Source: Pseudarthrobacter sp. IC2-21
GTDB lineage: Bacteria; Actinomycetota; Actinomycetes; Actinomycetales; Micrococcaceae
Reading direction: 5' to 3'
DNA length: 64,000 bases
Assembly: GCF_034048115.1 (NCBI RefSeq)
Contig: NZ_CP139145.1
Location: 558,001-622,000, forward strand
A program made the position numbers and the translations under genes. Position 1 is the stretch's first letter, and each line of letters opens with the position of its first letter. Positions 55,535 through 63,721 of this stretch are shown here, piece by piece. The notes below the pieces were generated by a model, which saw only the letters and a program-made list of their open reading frames with translations, was not told where the DNA came from and searched no databases.

Positions 55535-56925
55535 GCACCCAGCAAACCGAAGTCCCGAGTGAGGCAGCCCAGACCCGCCGGGCAGTGAGCAACATCCTCA
55601 AGGGCTCAGCAGGCAACCTCGTGGAGTGGTACGACCTCTACGTTTACACGGTCTTTGCCGCGTACTTCCAGTCCCACTTCTTCAACTCCAAGGACGACCT
55701 TCAGGCCGGCCTCGAGGCGATGGCCGTGTTCTCGACGTCGTTCCTCATGCGTCCCATCGGTGCCTGGTTCTTCGGCCGCTACGCCGACCGGAAGGGCCGC
55801 AAGGCGGCGCTGACCCTCAGCGTGACGCTGATGTCCGCGGGCTCCTTCGCCATCGCCATCCTGCCCACCACGCAGCAGGTGGGTGTCTGGGCACTGGTGT
55901 TGCTGGTCCTGATCCGCCTGATCCAGGGCTTCTCCGTGGGCGGCGAATACGGCACCAGCGCCACCTACATGTCCGAGGCCGCCACGTCCAAGCGCCGCGG
56001 CTTCTTCTCCAGCTTCCAGTACGTCACCCTGATCGGCGGCCAGATGCTGGCACTGCTGGTGCTGGTCATCCTCCAGAACTTCATGCCTAAGAGTGACCTC
56101 ACCGAGTGGGGCTGGCGTATCCCGTTCGCCATCGGCGGCGTGGCTGCCCTGGTGGTCCTGTGGCTGCGGCGCTCGATGGAAGAGACCGTTTCCGAAGAGC
56201 AGGTCCTCGCCGCCAAGGCCCCGGTTGCGGCCGGCGAAGCGCAGCCGGGCACCATGCGCCTGCTGCTTACGAGCTACTGGAAGCCGCTGCTGATCTGCAT
56301 CGGCGTCACCCTCGGCGGCACCGTGGCGTTCTACACCTACACCAACTTCATCCTGAAGTTCATGAACGATACCTCCGGCATCGCCAAGACCGACACCTCC
56401 GTGATCAACTTCTGGGCCCTGTTTATCTTTATGCTGCTCCAGCCCGTCTACGGCATCATTTCCGACAAGGTGGGCCGCAAGCCGCTCCTGCTCTGGTTCG
56501 GCATCACCGGCGTGCTGTTCACCTGGCCGCTGCTCTCCACGCTGGCCGGCACCAAGGATCCGTTCACCGCGTTCCTGCTGATGATGGGCGGCCTGCTGAT
56601 CGTGGGCGGCTACACCTCCATCAACGCCCTGGTGAAGGCTGAACTGTTCCCCGCTTCGATCCGTGCGCTGGGTGTTGGCCTGGGTTACGCGATTGCCAAC
56701 TCGCTGTTCGGCGGCACCGTTCCGCTGATTGGTGCGGCGTTCCAGAAGGCCGAGCGGGTGGATCTGTTCTTCACCTACGTCACCGTTGCCATTGCCATTT
56801 CGCTGGTGGTATACATCTTCGCCCTGAAGAACAAGAAGCCCACGCACCTGGACCACGAACAGGGCCACGCCTGGAAGCGACCGGCCACGGACGGGGACAA
56901 GGACAAGGACGCCGTCAACGCCTAG
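55531..56925 (+). CDS. MHS-family organic-acid transporter (KgtP/ShiA-like MFS)
   Basis: A 464-residue, twelve-segment major facilitator of the metabolite:H+ symporter group: GSAGNLVEWYDLYVYTVFAAYFQSHFF, RPIGAWFFGRYADRKGRKAAL and RLIQGFSVGGEYGTSATYMSEAA are diagnostic. Relatives carry alpha-ketoglutarate, citrate, shikimate or dicarboxylates. It is divergent from the TAXI/kinase/regulator operon, which may sense the acid and turn it on. The C-terminal tail is charged. The 101-bp repeat at 57050 lies 125 bases after the stop. Confidence 0.92.
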   Translation: MSTQQTEVPSEAAQTRRAVSNILKGSAGNLVEWYDLYVYTVFAAYFQSHFFNSKDDLQAGLEAMAVFSTSFLMRPIGAWFFGRYADRKGRKAALTLSVTLMSAGSFAIAILPTTQQVGVWALVLLVLIRLIQGFSVGGEYGTSATYMSEAATSKRRGFFSSFQYVTLIGGQMLALLVLVILQNFMPKSDLTEWGWRIPFAIGGVAALVVLWLRRSMEETVSEEQVLAAKAPVAAGEAQPGTMRLLLTSYWKPLLICIGVTLGGTVAFYTYTNFILKFMNDTSGIAKTDTSVINFWALFIFMLLQPVYGIISDKVGRKPLLLWFGITGVLFTWPLLSTLAGTKDPFTAFLLMMGGLLIVGGYTSINALVKAELFPASIRALGVGLGYAIANSLFGGTVPLIGAAFQKAERVDLFFTYVTVAIAISLVVYIFALKNKKPTHLDHEQGHAWKRPATDGDKDKDAVNA

Positions 56926-57049
56926 CGGCTCCTGGGGTCCACAGTGCACTCCGGCGGACTTCGGCGGGGAGAGTTTCAGGTGACGTACGACGGCGGGTGC
57001 CCACCCGCCGTCGTCCGCCCACTCCGCCCGGTGCCCCCGCCACCCACGG

Positions 57050-57150
57050 ACGCTCTCGCACTTAACGTGGGTTTTCCCGTGACGCTCTCTCACTTTCTTC
57101 AGGAAAGTGAGAGAGCGTCAGGGGTTTTTCTGCGTTAAGTGAGAGAGCGT
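57050..57150. repeat. 101-bp nested palindromic repeat, complete (copy 3)
   Basis: Same length and order of parts as copies 2 and 4. Outer arms are nearly exact (one change, CTCTCGCACTT), and the inner 17-bp stem (57081-57097 with 57103-57119) is perfect. A T-run (57125-57129) follows the inner hairpin on the plus strand, so it can end the transporter transcript. It occupies the 340-base gap 56926-57265, which otherwise holds only the poxB promoter area. Confidence 0.92.
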
Positions 57151-57265
57151 TCCGGCTGGGTCCTGACGTGCGCGCACGCGGCGGGACTATATTGGCCCTG
57201 TCGGCTCATCAACAGCCAGCTCTTCAACCAGCCAGCCCTTCAACCTGATCGCGGGAGTGTGCACC

Positions 57266-59014
57266 ATGGCCAAAGAACTCGCCAACCAGCTCATCGAACA
57301 ACTCCAGGCTGCCGGTGTGCAGCGGATTTACGGGATCGTGGGCGACAGCCTCAACCCGATTGTTGATGCGGTCCGGCAAACGGGAGGCGCCAAGGAAGGC
57401 GGGATCGACTGGGTCCACGTCCGGCACGAAGAGGCGGCAGCCTTCGCCGCAGCAGCCGAGGCCCAGCTGACCGGCAAACTGGCTGTCTGTGCCGGATCCT
57501 GCGGGCCCGGCAACCTGCACCTGATCAACGGCCTGTACGACGCGAACCGTTCCGGGGCACCCGTCCTGGCCATCGCCTCGCACATCCCCAGCAAGCAGAT
57601 CGGCAGCAGCTTCTTCCAGGAAACCCACCCTGACCGGCTCTTCAACGAATGCTCCGTCTACTCGGAAATGGTGAGCACCGCCGAGCAGGCGCCCCGCGTG
57701 GTGCACAGCGCCATCCAGCATGCCCTTGGGCTCGGCGGCGTGGCTGTGGTGACGCTCCCCGGCGATATTGCCGGGCTGGAAGCGACCGCACCGACGCCCC
57801 TCCCGGCCACCTTCCGGCGCGCCACACTGACGCCTGACCCGGCAAGCGTGCAGGAACTGGCGGATGCGATCAACGACGCCGGGAAGGTGGCGATCTTCGC
57901 CGGGGCCGGGGTGGAGGGTGCCCACGATGAGCTGATCGCGCTCGCGGAACTTATCAACGCCCCGATCGGCCACTCCCTCCGCGGCAAGGACTTCGTCCAG
58001 TACAACAACCCCTTCGACATCGGCATGACCGGCCTGCTGGGCTACGGCGCTGCCGCCGAGGGGATCGAGGACGCCGACCTGCTGATCCTGCTGGGCACCG
58101 ACTTCCCCTACGACCAGTTCCTGCCGGAAACCCGCACCGCCCAGGTGGACCGGGCCGCCCACCGGCTGGGCCGGCGGACGGATGTGGACGTCGCCGTCCA
58201 CGGCGACGTGCTGCCCACCCTGGCCGCGCTGATGCCCTTGCTGAAGCCCAAGAAAAGCCGCCGGTTCCTTGACCAGATGCTCAAGAAGCACGACAGGCTG
58301 ATGAACAAATCCGTCCGTGCCTACACCCGCAAAGTGGAGAAGAAGCAGCCCATCCACCCTGAATACGCGGCATCACTCCTCGACCAGGTTGCGGCGGAGG
58401 ACGCCATTTTCACCGCGGACACCGGCATGTGCAACGTCTGGACGGCCCGCTACATCAATCCGCTGGGCACCCGCCGGCTGATCGGTTCGTACCTGCACGG
58501 TTCCATGGCCAATGCCCTGCCGCACGCCATCGGCGCCCAGCTGGCCTACCCCGGGCGCCAGGTGGTCTCGGTTTCCGGCGACGGCGGCCTGTCGATGCTG
58601 CTGGGCGAACTCATCACGGTGGCCGCACACAAGCTGCCCGTCAACGTGGTGGTTTTCAACAACTCCACCCTGGGCATGGTCAAGCTCGAGATGCTGGTGG
58701 ACGGACTGCCCGATTTCGGGGTAGACGTGCCCGACGCCGATTACGCCGCGGTGGCGCGGGCGCTGGGTTTCCACGCCGTGCGGGTCGCCGATCCGGCGCT
58801 CATCGAGGGGGCCTACCGGGCGGCATTTGCCCATCCTGGCCCCTCGCTGGTGGAGCTCATCACCGATCCGCAGGCGCTCTCGCTGCCGCCGAAGATCTCC
58901 GGCACGCAGGTGCTGGGGTTCGCGACGGCCATGTCCAAGGTGGTGCTGAACCGCGGTGCCGGCGAGGCGGTCAGCATGGCGCGGAGCAACCTGCGAAACA
59001 TTCCACGGCGCTAA
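57266..59014 (+). CDS. poxB: Pyruvate dehydrogenase (quinone-type, PoxB-like) thiamine diphosphate enzyme
   Basis: A 582-residue ThDP enzyme from ATG 57266 (GGGAG site at 57253-57257). The N-terminal HVRHEEAAAFAAAAEAQLTGKLAVCAGSCGPGNLHLINGLYDA is the PoxB/acetolactate-synthase-like core, the ThDP motif is GDGGLSMLLGELIT...VVFNNSTLGMVKLE, and the C-terminus carries the basic tail (RNIPRR) seen in membrane-associated PoxB. It converts pyruvate to acetate and CO2 with electrons to quinone. Related ThDP enzymes act on other 2-keto acids, but PoxB fits best. Confidence 0.9.
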   Translation: MAKELANQLIEQLQAAGVQRIYGIVGDSLNPIVDAVRQTGGAKEGGIDWVHVRHEEAAAFAAAAEAQLTGKLAVCAGSCGPGNLHLINGLYDANRSGAPVLAIASHIPSKQIGSSFFQETHPDRLFNECSVYSEMVSTAEQAPRVVHSAIQHALGLGGVAVVTLPGDIAGLEATAPTPLPATFRRATLTPDPASVQELADAINDAGKVAIFAGAGVEGAHDELIALAELINAPIGHSLRGKDFVQYNNPFDIGMTGLLGYGAAAEGIEDADLLILLGTDFPYDQFLPETRTAQVDRAAHRLGRRTDVDVAVHGDVLPTLAALMPLLKPKKSRRFLDQMLKKHDRLMNKSVRAYTRKVEKKQPIHPEYAASLLDQVAAEDAIFTADTGMCNVWTARYINPLGTRRLIGSYLHGSMANALPHAIGAQLAYPGRQVVSVSGDGGLSMLLGELITVAAHKLPVNVVVFNNSTLGMVKLEMLVDGLPDFGVDVPDADYAAVARALGFHAVRVADPALIEGAYRAAFAHPGPSLVELITDPQALSLPPKISGTQVLGFATAMSKVVLNRGAGEAVSMARSNLRNIPRR

Positions 59015-59166
59015 GCCCGGGTCCGGTGCGTCCGCCAGCGCCCGCGCGTCGCCTGAGACGGAAATGAGCGCAAAGCGTGACCCTGCCGCGCTCGCCGTGG
59101 ACCGCCGTCGCTGATTGACTGGGACGAGGCGGATTCCCGCCTGATGCGCCGGGGGAGGCAACGGAA

Positions 59167-60453
59167 GTGTTTCGTTTACAGCGGATGATGGCGTTCGGCG
59201 CGGTGCTGGCAGTGGCAGGATGCGCGGCCCCGGCGCCGCCGGAGCTGGTCACGGCCGACGGCGTTGAACGGGTTTCGGTGGACCGCGCCTCCTACGCCGC
59301 TGAACTGCGCGCCTTCCGGGCGTCCGCATTCGTCCTCGGTTCGGCACTGCTGACCGACGGCCGCGACGGTCCGAGCGGGAACGTGGTCTCCTCACCCGGC
59401 AGCCTGCTGGTTGCCCTCGCCATGCTGCGGACCGGAGCGTCCGGCGGTACGGCCGCCGAGATGGACGCCGTCCTGCAATTCCCTGCGGAGAGGCGCGATG
59501 AGGCGATGAACGCGGTTCTCGCCTCGCTTGAGAAGTTCGACGGCGACCCCGGCTCCGTGGATGAGGAGAACCCGCCGCGGAAACCGGTGATGCACGCAGC
59601 GAACGGACTGTTCGTGGACAGGGGCGTGCCCGCCGGGAAGTCCTTCCTGGACATCCTCGCCCGGCACTACGGAACCGGCGTGTATCCCGTGGACTTCAGC
59701 GATGAGGGTACAACCAAGCCGGCCATGGATGCGTGGGTGAACCGGAACACCGGCGGGCGGATCAAGGAAGCCCCCGCAAGGTATGACCCCCGGAACACGT
59801 TCAGCCTGCTCAATTCCCTGTACTTCGCCGCCGCCTGGAGAGCGCCGTTCGACCCGAACAACACCTCCGATCTGCCCTTCACCACAGCCGCCGGCGAGGA
59901 GATCGACGTGCCGGCCATGCACAACGAAGTCAGGATGAAATATGCGGAAGGTGCCGGCTGGCAGGGGGTTGACCTTCCCTACGCGGACAGTTTTGTCATG
60001 CGGTTGGTCCTGCCGGAACGCTCATCCGATGCCGCCGGCCGCCCCGTCCCTGCGGACTTCGGTCCGGCGAAGCTCACAGAAATCGCCGACGCCTTGGATG
60101 CTGCCCGGCCGGCCTCCGTGCAGATCCGGCTGCCCCGCTGGGACCACAAGTCCAGCTTTGACCTGCGGAAGGTTTTCGACTCCCTCGGCCTGCAGACGAT
60201 GCTCAACACCACGGAAGACTTCAACACCATCCAGCATCAGATGATGATCACCCAGGCCGCCCAGGCAGCGAACATCACGGTCGCCGAGAAGGGCACCGTT
60301 GCCGCCGCGGTAACCCAGATCAACGGCATGGTGACCGGTGCCCCGCCGGAGCCCGAGCGGAGCCTCGACTTCAACCGGCCGTTCCACTACCAGGTTGTGC
60401 ATGTGGAGACCGGCCTGCCCCTGTTCATGGGAACGGTGGCCGACCCGCGGTAG
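59167..60453 (+). CDS. Serpin-family lipoprotein
   Basis: A 428-residue secreted serine-protease inhibitor-type protein. GTG 59167 has GGGGGAGG upstream. The lipobox VAGC gives Cys19. Serpin landmarks include SPGSLLVALAMLRTGASGGTAAEM, FSLLNSLYFAAAWRAPFD, LPRWDHKSSFDLRKVFDSLGLQTMLN and the final FNRPFHYQVVHVETGLPLFMGTVADPR. The reactive-centre hinge EKGTVAAAVT keeps the small residues needed for loop insertion, so it is probably an inhibitor; P1 lies near MVTG. A lipoprotein serpin on the outside of an actinobacterium is unusual. Confidence 0.9.
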   Translation: MFRLQRMMAFGAVLAVAGCAAPAPPELVTADGVERVSVDRASYAAELRAFRASAFVLGSALLTDGRDGPSGNVVSSPGSLLVALAMLRTGASGGTAAEMDAVLQFPAERRDEAMNAVLASLEKFDGDPGSVDEENPPRKPVMHAANGLFVDRGVPAGKSFLDILARHYGTGVYPVDFSDEGTTKPAMDAWVNRNTGGRIKEAPARYDPRNTFSLLNSLYFAAAWRAPFDPNNTSDLPFTTAAGEEIDVPAMHNEVRMKYAEGAGWQGVDLPYADSFVMRLVLPERSSDAAGRPVPADFGPAKLTEIADALDAARPASVQIRLPRWDHKSSFDLRKVFDSLGLQTMLNTTEDFNTIQHQMMITQAAQAANITVAEKGTVAAAVTQINGMVTGAPPEPERSLDFNRPFHYQVVHVETGLPLFMGTVADPR

Positions 60454-60535
60454 GGGAGCGGCTGGCTGCCCGGGGGTTCGGAACGGGTGATTGCGGGCAT
60501 TACCGCGACTGCCCGCCGTCGTCCGTTTGCTCCGG

Positions 60536-60636
60536 ACGCTCTCTCACTTACTGCAAGAAAATCGAGAACGCTCTCTCACTTTCTTGAAGAAAGTGAGAGA
60601 GCGTCGTCCGAAAACCGGCATTAACTGAGAGAGCGT
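60536..60636. repeat. 101-bp nested palindromic repeat, complete (copy 4)
   Basis: Outer arms are decayed inward (CACTTACTGC against GGCATTAACTG) but the terminal ACGCTCTCTCA remains exact; the inner 18-bp stem (60568-60585 with 60587-60604) is perfect. There is no T-run here. It lies between the convergent serpin and kinase genes. Confidence 0.92.
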
Positions 60637-60679
60637 CCTCGGGTGTGGTGGGGTCGGGTGGGGAGATGGTGGGGGGTGG

Positions 60680-61561
60680 CTAGCGCGAGCCGCCCTGCCA
60701 GAGGGCGTCGAACGGGGCTCCGGAGGCCACCCGGTTCCGGATCCCTGCCGTGACAAAGGCCTTGGCGGTCCGCGCAGCCTCGAGCGGCGCGGCGCCCTTG
60801 GCCAGTTCCGCCGTCACCGCGGCGGCCAGCGAGCAGCCGGCACCGGACACGGCCACCTCGCCCACTTTGGGGGCGCTGAGGACTTCGAGGGTCTCGCCGT
60901 CGTAGTAAACGTCGACGGCGTCCGGTCCTGACAGCCGCACCCCGCCCTTGGCGAGCACCACGGCCCCGCTGAGCTCATGGATGCGGATGGCCGCGGCCTT
61001 CAGGGACTCGACGTCGGTGATCACCAGGCCGGACAGCGATTCCGCTTCAAAGTGGTTGGGCGTGACGAACGTGGCCAGCGGCAGGATTTCCGCTTTGAGG
61101 GCCTGGTCCGTGTCCAGCGCGTGGCCGGGTTCCTGGCCTTTGCAGATCAGCACCGGATCCAACACCACGTTCCGGAAGTCACCCGCCGCCAGGGCTGCTG
61201 CCACGGTGCCAATGGTCGCAGGGCTTCCCATCATGCCGATCTTGACGGTATCCAGGACCGGGCGGCCCGGCTCAGTCCCGCCGGAGGGCGCCCCGGCAGC
61301 GGCGCCGTACGCCGCCGTCGTGGCTTCCAGCTGGTCCGCGATCACCTGCTGCTCCATGGGCACGAACCGGTGGTTCCAGTTGTCGTTGGGGTCGAAGGAG
61401 ACGATGCAGGTGAGGTTGGCGATGCCAAAGACGCCCAGCTCCTGGAACGTCTTCAGGTCAGCCTGGGCGCCGGCGCCGCCGGTGGCTTCGGAGCCTGCGA
61501 TCGTGAGGACGACGGCGGGGGACTGGGCGGGGGACTGGGCAGCGGTTGAAGCAAAGGTCAT
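60680..61561 (-). CDS. ThiD-family kinase, probably pyridoxine/pyridoxal kinase
   Basis: A 293-residue ribokinase-superfamily kinase. LTIAGSEATGGAGAQADLKTFQELGVFG and the nucleotide/anion site VSGAGCSLAAAVTAELA are shared by HMP(-P) kinase ThiD and PdxK-type pyridoxal kinases. The segments FDPNDNWNHRFVPM, VVLDPVLICKGQEP, ATFVTPNHFEAESLSGL and VYYDGETLEVLSAP look more like the Gram-positive pyridoxal kinase, so I prefer vitamin B6 salvage over thiamine synthesis. No thi genes are nearby. ATG 61561 is chosen; the frame runs open into rsgA in another product. Confidence 0.85.
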   Translation of the reverse strand: MTFASTAAQSPAQSPAVVLTIAGSEATGGAGAQADLKTFQELGVFGIANLTCIVSFDPNDNWNHRFVPMEQQVIADQLEATTAAYGAAAGAPSGGTEPGRPVLDTVKIGMMGSPATIGTVAAALAAGDFRNVVLDPVLICKGQEPGHALDTDQALKAEILPLATFVTPNHFEAESLSGLVITDVESLKAAAIRIHELSGAVVLAKGGVRLSGPDAVDVYYDGETLEVLSAPKVGEVAVSGAGCSLAAAVTAELAKGAAPLEAARTAKAFVTAGIRNRVASGAPFDALWQGGSR

Positions 61562-61592
61562 GGATCCATCCTGCCATCCGCCACCCGGTGGC

Positions 61593-62762
61593 TCAGCGCC
61601 GCTTCCGCTTTGAGCGCTGTTCCTCCTCCCGCTCTGATCTGGCCCGTTCTGCTGAACGCTGGGATTTTCCCGCGCCCACCACTTTCTGGTGCCACTCGCG
61701 CTGGTAGGCGCGGGTGGCTGCGGCATCCTTGCGGCGGGCCAGCGCGGCCTGTTCGCGTTGGAGTTTCCGGTAGTTGTTCCAGCGGCGGTCATCGAGCGTG
61801 CCGTCAGAGAGGGCGGCCTGCACAGCGCAGCCGGGTTCGTGCTGGTGGGCGCAATCGGAAAACCGGCAGAGGCGGCCAAGCTCCTCCACGTCCCCGAACA
61901 TCTGCTGCATCCCGTCGTCGGCGTCGAACAGCCCGAACCCGCGGACGCCGGGCGTGTCCATGAGGACCGTGCCGTGCGCCAGCGGCACCAGTTCCCGCGA
62001 CGTGGTGGTGTGCTTGCCCCTGAAATCACCGGCCCGGACCTCGCCGGTGTGCTGCACGTTGTGGCCAACCAGGGCATTGATCAGGGTGGATTTACCTGCC
62101 CCGGAGGGCCCCAGCAGGACAAGAGTGCTGCGCGGCGGCAGATGTGCCAGCAGGTTATCGATCCCGTCCCCGTTTTCCGCCGATGTGGTGACCACATCAA
62201 CCCCTGCCGCCTGCAGGATGACCTGCCCGACGACGTCGTCCGCCACGTGCGTCAGGTCGGCCTTGGTGATAATCACCAGGGGAACGGCGCCGGAATCCCA
62301 GGCGGCGACGAGGGTCCGTTCGAGCCGGTTGTGCGTGAGCGGCCGGTCAACCGGGACCACGACGCCGATCACGTCCATGTTCGCAGCAAGGACCTGGGCG
62401 GCCGAGGAGTCCTCGAAGGCACGCTTCCGGCTAAGCTCCGAATGCCGGGGCAGCACGCTGAGGATCTGGCGGTCACCCGCACGGTTGGGTCCCACCCACA
62501 CCCAGTCGCCCGTGACCGGCACATCCGCATCAAGCGGGTAGGGGAGGTGCAGGAGCTCCATGCCCACAGCCACCAGAACGAGGCTGCGGTCAACCCGCAC
62601 CACGCGGCCGGGCTCGCAGGGATTGTCCGCGCTGGAGGCGGGTGCGGGGTTTTCGGCGAAGTGCCGCGCGACGGCCGGGTTGTAGCCGTAAAGGGTTGGG
62701 CCGGCGATGCCGGATGTGGACGTAACAGGACTGGCCAGGCCGGGGCCTGAAGAATTTTTCAC
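61593..62762 (-). CDS. rsgA: Ribosome small subunit-dependent GTPase A
   Basis: RsgA is a circularly permuted GTPase that helps finish the 30S subunit. OB-fold start, G4 IITKADL, G1 GPSGAGKSTLINALVG, G3 DTPGVRGFGLF, and zinc motif CRFSDCAHQHEPGC near the C-terminus, followed by a basic tail (about 60 residues) rich in Lys/Arg. GTG 62762 has GAGG 9 bases upstream; GTG 62795 is an alternative. A tiny ORF with a strong ribosome site lies 84 bases upstream of the chosen start on the same strand. Confidence 0.93.
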   Translation of the reverse strand: MKNSSGPGLASPVTSTSGIAGPTLYGYNPAVARHFAENPAPASSADNPCEPGRVVRVDRSLVLVAVGMELLHLPYPLDADVPVTGDWVWVGPNRAGDRQILSVLPRHSELSRKRAFEDSSAAQVLAANMDVIGVVVPVDRPLTHNRLERTLVAAWDSGAVPLVIITKADLTHVADDVVGQVILQAAGVDVVTTSAENGDGIDNLLAHLPPRSTLVLLGPSGAGKSTLINALVGHNVQHTGEVRAGDFRGKHTTTSRELVPLAHGTVLMDTPGVRGFGLFDADDGMQQMFGDVEELGRLCRFSDCAHQHEPGCAVQAALSDGTLDDRRWNNYRKLQREQAALARRKDAAATRAYQREWHQKVVGAGKSQRSAERARSEREEEQRSKRKRR

Positions 62763-62845
62763 TGTGTGATACCTCGGGAAGGAGCCCCCTGGCACCGGCC
62801 ACTAGCGGGCAAGGCCCAAGGGTGTGGCATCCCGCGGGCAGTGCC

Positions 62846-62926
62846 CTATGCGGTACGGAAGCTGGGGGCGGGGGTGGTTATTTTGATGGTTTCGAGGCGC
62901 CGAGGGCGCACGGCAATGGCAATCAT
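62846..62926 (-). CDS. 26-residue leader ORF upstream of rsgA
   Basis: On the minus strand ATG 62926 follows a near-perfect ribosome site (GGGAGGTG, 7 bases spacing). It starts MIAIAVRPRRLETIK and is rich in Ile, Thr and Arg. The stop lies 83 bases before the rsgA start, with a small G/C-rich hairpin (GGGCACTGCCC) after it. This layout resembles attenuator leader peptides, but no matching biosynthetic gene follows; it may govern rsgA. Confidence 0.5.
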   Translation of the reverse strand: MIAIAVRPRRLETIKITTPAPSFRTA

Positions 62927-62977
62927 CAAAAACACCTCCCTTCCCGCTGCGGTCCGGTCGACGTGGAAACCGGACCG

Positions 62978-63049
62978 GCTTCCACTGTAGCTTCCGCCCG
63001 AGGCTTTCCGCCATGGTTTTCGCATGGCTTTCGCCAGTGGCTTTCTCGG
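62978..63049. repeat. Degenerate tandem repeats with an 11-13 base period upstream of the rsgA leader
   Basis: About six units beginning G(C/T)TTTCGCC or GCTTCC: 62978, 62990, 63003, 63016, 63027 and 63040. Best-preserved are GCTTTCCGCCATG and GCTTTCGCCAGTG. They lie in the 150-base gap between the eda stop (63077) and the leader ORF. Beside them GGTCCGG/CCGGACC (62951-62976) is a 7-bp inverted repeat. Regulatory or slippage origin cannot be told apart. Confidence 0.55.
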
Positions 63050-63076
63050 TCCGAATCTCGCCCGGAGGCCCGTGAA

Positions 63077-63706
63077 CTAGCCCCGGCTGAGACCGGCAGC
63101 ATCGTGCGCGAGCCTGGTGATCTGCTCCCAGTCATTGCTCTCGACGGCTGCGCGCGGGGTCAGCCAGCTGCCTCCCACACAGGAGACATTCGCCAGCTTG
63201 AGGTAAGACGGCGCTGAGTCCAGGCTGACGCCGCCGGTGGGGCAGAACTGCACCTGCGGGATGGGAGCTCCGATGGCGGCTAGGTAGTCCGGGCCCCCGG
63301 CGGGCCCTGCCGGGAAGAATTTCATGGCCGTCAGACCCCGTTCGAGGACAGCCATTACCTCGCCCACGGTGGCCACGCCGGGGAGGACCGGGATGTTCAG
63401 CCGCAGCATGTGGTCCAGCAGTGCCGGTGTTACCCCGGGGCTCACCAGGAACTGCGCACCGGCTCCCGCCGCGGCGTCGGCCTGCGCGGGTGTGAGGATG
63501 GTGCCGGCCCCCACCAGGATGTCCGGCACCTCGTTGGCGATCCGCTTAAGCGATTCGAGGGCGCTGCCGGTCCGGAGCGTGAGCTCGATGATCCGCACGC
63601 CGCCGTGAGCCAGCGCCCTGGCCACGGGAACCGCGTGCTGTGGGTCGGCGATGGTGACGACCGGAATAACGGGGGAAACGTGCAGGACGCTGGTTGCGTC
63701 AGCCAT
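63077..63706 (-). CDS. eda: 2-keto-3-deoxy-6-phosphogluconate aldolase family (KDPG/KHG aldolase)
   Basis: Splits KDPG to pyruvate and glyceraldehyde-3-phosphate. The 209 residues form a class I TIM barrel with the Schiff-base Lys in GLTAMKFFPAG, the catalytic Glu in IIELTLRTGSALESL, and the phosphate loop FCPTGGV. The next gene upstream on the strand is a PfkB kinase, giving a kinase-aldolase pair of the Entner-Doudoroff or hexuronate (KDG) route. Confidence 0.93.
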   Translation of the reverse strand: MADATSVLHVSPVIPVVTIADPQHAVPVARALAHGGVRIIELTLRTGSALESLKRIANEVPDILVGAGTILTPAQADAAAGAGAQFLVSPGVTPALLDHMLRLNIPVLPGVATVGEVMAVLERGLTAMKFFPAGPAGGPDYLAAIGAPIPQVQFCPTGGVSLDSAPSYLKLANVSCVGGSWLTPRAAVESNDWEQITRLAHDAAGLSRG

Positions 63707-63721
63707 GGGTGATCTCTTTTC

